A stretch of 16,871 nucleotides of DNA from Chloroflexota bacterium. GTDB taxonomy: Bacteria; Chloroflexota; Dehalococcoidia; Dehalococcoidales; RBG-16-60-22. The notes beneath the pieces are model-generated. The model was not told the origin of the DNA and ran no database searches. It saw nothing but the letters and a program-made list of their open reading frames with translations. Positions 14,593-16,871 of this stretch are shown in pieces. The DNA is taken from the NCBI GenBank assembly GCA_022574315.1, contig JACZSH010000020.1:1-16871 (forward strand), read 5' to 3'. How positions within the stretch are numbered: the stretch's first letter is position 1; each line of letters starts with the position of its first letter. Both the position numbers and the translations under genes were made by a program.

Positions 14593-15064
14593 TAATCCCT
14601 TCCAGAGTACCCAGGATTTCCGCTTCCCTGGCTTTCATCAGGCGCTCCGGTGCCGGCTCGGCGTGGTCGTACCCCAGCAGGTGAAGCACCCCGTGAACCA
14701 CCAGAATGGCCAGCTCTTTTTCTACCGGATGCGGTTGTTCCTGAGCCTGTCTGGCTGCCTGGGGGTAGGAGATAATCACTTCACCGAGATGTTGTACGTC
14801 GTCGGGGGGAGTGACAAACTGAGTCGATTCAGCCTCTGGTTCTTCCCCGGTGGTCATCGCAAAAGCGAGCACGTCCGTGGGGCGGTCAATCCGCCGATAA
14901 CGCCGGTTTAATTCCCGAATCCGGTCCGGCGTGGTAATCACCAGGCCGAGTTCGACGTCAGGACCGGTTTCCTGCGCGGAGAGTACCCGCGCGATGACCG
15001 CCTGGAACCAGTCCGGTCCCGGGCAATCAGTAAAGCTCTCATCGATGATGACGTTAATTTCCAC
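14570..15064 (-). CDS. ybeY: Endoribonuclease YbeY (rRNA maturation factor)
   Basis: The 164-residue metal-dependent RNase contains the family signature HGVLHLLGYDH with the three zinc-binding histidines (His124, His128, His134), plus the upstream NRRYRRIDRPTDVLAFAM (53-70) and LGEVIIS segments. YbeY processes the 3' end of 16S rRNA and takes part in ribosome quality control. The start GTG 15064 is preferred over the in-frame GTG at 15091: AGGGAG lies 5 nt before 15064, and the upstream GTG overlaps the promoter -10. It is monocistronic, convergent with pyrD, with stop codons inside each other's genes. Confidence 0.92.
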   Translation of the reverse strand: MEINVIIDESFTDCPGPDWFQAVIARVLSAQETGPDVELGLVITTPDRIRELNRRYRRIDRPTDVLAFAMTTGEEPEAESTQFVTPPDDVQHLGEVIISYPQAARQAQEQPHPVEKELAILVVHGVLHLLGYDHAEPAPERLMKAREAEILGTLEGIINLGPPR

Positions 15065-15081
15065 GTCGACTCCCTGCCGAA

Positions 15082-15110
15082 ATGATAACACAGCCGTGCC
15101 GGGGGCTCAA
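15082..15110 (-). promoter_or_regulatory. Promoter of ybeY
   Basis: On the minus strand, TTGAGC (15110-15105), 17-nt spacer, TATCAT (15087-15082) preceded by TGT. The start near 15075 would put the AGGGAG ribosome site (15075-15070) at the very 5' end of the mRNA. Confidence 0.6.
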
Positions 15111-15126
15111 AATGATAAATCCGGAT

Positions 15127-15155
15127 TTGAGCAAAATAAGAGGTTATGATATAGT
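15127..15155 (+). promoter_or_regulatory. Promoter of tRNA-Ser
   Basis: TTGAGC (15127-15132), 17-nt spacer, TATAGT (15150-15155) preceded by TGA. The start is predicted near 15162, 25 nt before the mature tRNA. The same -35 hexamer is used by the divergent ybeY promoter 16 bp away. Confidence 0.65.
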
Positions 15156-15186
15156 AAGTGTGCATCAAGCGGCCTGATGCGATTGG

Positions 15187-15278
15187 GGAGGGGTCGCATA
15201 GTGGCCTAGTGCGGGCGCCTGCTAAGTGCTTACCCTGAGTAATCGGGGTCGTGGGTTCGAATCCCACTCCCTCCGCCA
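15187..15278 (+). tRNA. tRNA-Ser (anticodon GCT), CCA encoded
   Basis: A class II tRNA can be folded by eye. The acceptor stem is GGAGGGG (15187-15193) with TCCCTCC (15268-15274), followed by discriminator G 15275 and genomic CCA 15276-15278. The anticodon loop is CTGCTAA, giving anticodon GCT (reads AGC/AGT serine codons). A long variable arm (ACCC...GGGGT) and the T arm GTGGG-TTCGAAT-CCCAC (15251-15267) are present. The long variable arm plus GCT identify serine. Confidence 0.93.
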
Positions 15279-15302
15279 TACCGGATTAGGAAACTGACCT
15301 GC

Positions 15303-15322
15303 CCCCTGACAAGGGGTTTATT
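15303..15322 (+). terminator. Weak terminator after tRNA-Ser
   Basis: CCCCT (15303-15307), loop GACA, AGGGG (15312-15316), then TTTATT. The 5-bp GC-rich stem with an interrupted T-run lies 25 nt after the tRNA. It may separate the tRNA from miaB or allow read-through. Confidence 0.4.
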
Positions 15323-15346
15323 ATTATCACCATTGGAAAAGCTATT

Positions 15347-16729
15347 ATGCCTCAATATCATATCTGGACCATAGGCTGCCAGATGAACAAGGCGGAATCA
15401 GAACGATTGGGCAGCCGCCTGGAAGAAAAAGGATACCGGGCGACGTCTACGGCCGAGGAAGCCGATATCATCGTCCTCAACAGCTGCGTGGTGCGCCAGA
15501 GCGCCGAGAACCGCGTGGTGAACAAACTGAGGTCGCTAAAAGCGTTAAAGGCAAAGCAGGACACAACCCTGGCGCTGACCGGCTGCATGGTCAACTCTGA
15601 AGTTACCCGGCTAAAAAAGGATTTTCCCTACGTCGACTACTTTTTCAAAGCGGGCGGCGACCCGCCGTGGCTGGAGAAGCAGGCAGCACCGGTGGCGCTG
15701 CCCCGGCACCCGTCGCCCAGCGCCTTTGTCCCCGTCATTCAGGGCTGTGACAACTTCTGCGCTTACTGCATCGTCCCCTACCGGCGCGGACGGGAGAAGA
15801 GCCGGGCTGTTTCCGAAATAAGCTGTGAAGTCAGGGAACTGGTGAATCGCGGCGTCAAGGAGGTCACCCTGCTGGGTCAGAACGTGGACTCCTACGGACA
15901 TGACCTGCCGGATAAGCCCGACCTGGCTGATTTATTAGCCGAGTTGAACCGGATAACCGGTCTGGCACGGATACGTTTCCTGACCAATCACCCCAAGGAC
16001 ATGAGCTCCCGGCTCATTGAAGCCACGGCTCGTCTGGGCAAGGTTTGTGAGCACATGAACCTGCCGGTTCAATCAGGCGATAACGATATCCTGAAAGCGA
16101 TGAGACGGGATTATACGGTGGAACACTATCGCCAGCTTATCAACGATATAAGGAGTAATATACCCGGGATAGCCCTCAGTACCGATATAATCGTTGGGTT
16201 CCCATCAGAGACCAGCCAGCAGTTCCAGCACACCGTTGACCTGCTCACCGGGATACGGTTTGATACCATCCATATAGCTGCATATTCACCCCGGTCCGGG
16301 ACTCTTGCCGCCGAGAGATTCGAGGATAATATTCCACCGGCTGAGAAAAAGGAGCGGTTAAACGAGATTGAAAAACTACAGGAGAAAATCGCCGCCGAAA
16401 CGGGCGTGTCACAGAAGACGGTATCAAGAATCAAGCGCGAGCACGAAGCACCCACACTTGACACACTCGAGGCCCGCGTGCGCGAAGGTATGGCCCTAGA
16501 GGATTCCGGAGAGTGTGCAAGCTCCAATGCCGCGGCGGCGCGGAAATTTTTATCCAGAGCCTCTCCGGATTCAATTTGTTCGCTGTCGATCAAAAACGTT
16601 TTTGGTTTGGAAAGGCGGTTGCCGTTTTGGTCAAAGTTTCTGAACTTTGGTAAATGTCCTTCATGTATGGTTTTTAATTCATCCGGGTCGTCATCAAGTG
16701 GCCGTTGCCATCCTGAAATCCACTCGTAA
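15347..16729 (+). CDS. miaB: tRNA-2-methylthio-N6-dimethylallyladenosine synthase MiaB, C-terminally truncated and fused to unrelated sequence
   Basis: Up to about residue 350 this is a normal MiaB-type radical-SAM methylthiotransferase. The first iron-sulfur cluster cysteines are Cys11 (GCQMN), Cys47 (NSCVV) and Cys80 (TGCM), and the radical-SAM motif is CDNFCAYC. VTLLGQNVDSYG, NLPVQSGDNDILKAMRR and DIIVGFPSET follow. The enzyme adds a methylthio group to A37 of tRNAs. MiaB normally continues through a TRAM domain to about 440 residues, but after EKLQEKIAAE (near 16395) the frame changes to unrelated protein: an HTH-like stretch TGVSQKTVSRIKRE, then reverse-strand restriction-enzyme DNA to a stop at 16729. 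Loss of TRAM would be expected to impair tRNA binding. The cause is either a genuine insertion/rearrangement or a chimeric assembly. ATG 15347 is in the expected place but its ribosome site (GGAAAA) is weak. Confidence 0.85.
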   Translation: MPQYHIWTIGCQMNKAESERLGSRLEEKGYRATSTAEEADIIVLNSCVVRQSAENRVVNKLRSLKALKAKQDTTLALTGCMVNSEVTRLKKDFPYVDYFFKAGGDPPWLEKQAAPVALPRHPSPSAFVPVIQGCDNFCAYCIVPYRRGREKSRAVSEISCEVRELVNRGVKEVTLLGQNVDSYGHDLPDKPDLADLLAELNRITGLARIRFLTNHPKDMSSRLIEATARLGKVCEHMNLPVQSGDNDILKAMRRDYTVEHYRQLINDIRSNIPGIALSTDIIVGFPSETSQQFQHTVDLLTGIRFDTIHIAAYSPRSGTLAAERFEDNIPPAEKKERLNEIEKLQEKIAAETGVSQKTVSRIKREHEAPTLDTLEARVREGMALEDSGECASSNAAAARKFLSRASPDSICSLSIKNVFGLERRLPFWSKFLNFGKCPSCMVFNSSGSSSSGRCHPEIHS

Positions 16730-16871
16730 ACCAGTTTTGATGTGGAGGTGTTGTTACAAACCACAATAAAAACAGGAGGTGTTTCAGTCCCCGCTTGTTT
16801 CCAAATCTCGAAGGTTTCTTCATAGTGATTATAAAGCGCGTAAAGCGCGGTTTGTAGCTTTTAGGGGATAT
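16522..16871 (-). pseudogene. Fragment of a type III restriction enzyme / DEAD-like helicase (Res) gene
   Basis: Read from the right edge on the minus strand, the frame gives KLQTALYALYNHYEETFEIW, then PPVFIVVCNNTSTSKLVYEW, ISGWQRPLDDD, GHLPKFRNFDQNGNRL and TFLIDSEQIESGEALDKNFR. These are characteristic of the large Res-type restriction helicase proteins, which run to several hundred or a thousand residues. Similarity stops near 16522, where the DNA runs into the HTH-like stretch and then miaB. Upstream, an in-frame TAA (16863-16861) interrupts the frame just before KLQ (reading I-P-stop-K-L-Q). It is therefore truncated at one end and has a nonsense codon at the other. It may be a broken relic or part of a misjoined contig. 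Confidence 0.65.

Noticed and set aside
14938..15279. Minus-strand ORF beginning MAEGVGFEPTTP
   Set aside because: This is the well-known false protein made by translating the antisense of a tRNA-Ser gene; the tRNA at 15187-15278 and the ybeY start explain the region.
1..16871. CRISPR array, prophage, insertion sequence with transposase
   Set aside because: No regularly spaced direct repeats, phage structural genes or transposase motifs were seen; only the small palindromic element and the right-end mosaic suggest mobility.

Overview
The window is ordinary housekeeping chromosome from a bacterium. The best guess is an uncultured Chloroflexota of the Dehalococcoidia type. I infer this from the moderately high G+C, a 'homocitrate synthase' of the kind known in Dehalococcoides as Re-citrate synthase, a class 1B dihydroorotate dehydrogenase, TTG/GTG starts with strong AGGAGG sites, and a lipoprotein secretion signal typical of a monoderm. 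No 16S or marker phylogeny is present, so this is a moderate-confidence inference.

Layout from left to right: (1) 1-743, minus: a lipoprotein solute-binding protein of the branched-chain amino acid type, cut by the window edge, with a long leader and two near-duplicate promoters (946-1037). (2) 1053-1226, minus: a VOC/glyoxalase remnant lying against the promoter of an acetamidase/formamidase (1344-2315, plus). (3) 2373-4295, minus: an operon of cupin, RidA and a threonine-synthase-like PLP enzyme. (4) 4404-4498: a hairpin-forming interspersed repeat. (5) 4566-6677, plus: an MFS exporter and an inositol-monophosphatase-family protein that lacks a key metal-binding Asp. (6) 6699-10316, minus: DUF503 protein, MrfA-type helicase and FtsY. 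(7) 10519-11905, plus: Re-citrate/homocitrate synthase with its own promoter and terminator. (8) 11907-13553, plus: a Zn/Mn-type ABC ATPase and permease without a binding protein. (9) 13630-14592, plus: pyrD, apparently on a leaderless mRNA, overlapping tail to tail with ybeY (14570-15064, minus). (10) 15127-15278, plus: tRNA-Ser(GCT). (11) 15347 to the end: miaB, which breaks off near 16395 and runs into unrelated DNA. That DNA includes an antisense 3' fragment of a type III restriction/DEAD helicase gene.

The genes mostly serve separate basic functions: protein targeting (FtsY), DNA repair (MrfA-like helicase), rRNA maturation (YbeY), tRNA modification (MiaB), pyrimidine synthesis (PyrD), citrate or homocitrate synthesis, metal uptake and amino-acid metabolism. 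Three small groups look co-transcribed: cupin-ridA-PLP enzyme, DUF503-helicase(-ftsY), and ABC ATPase-permease. Recurrent promoters have TTGnnn-17-TAnnnT spacing and often an extended -10 (TGn), so promoter calls are better supported here than usual.

I do not see a clearly new multi-gene system. The points most worth checking are the miaB breakpoint at the right end, the D93A change in the phosphatase, two genes whose best-placed start codons are ATC and ATA, and the duplicated promoter with a two-way hairpin leader in front of the solute-binding protein.
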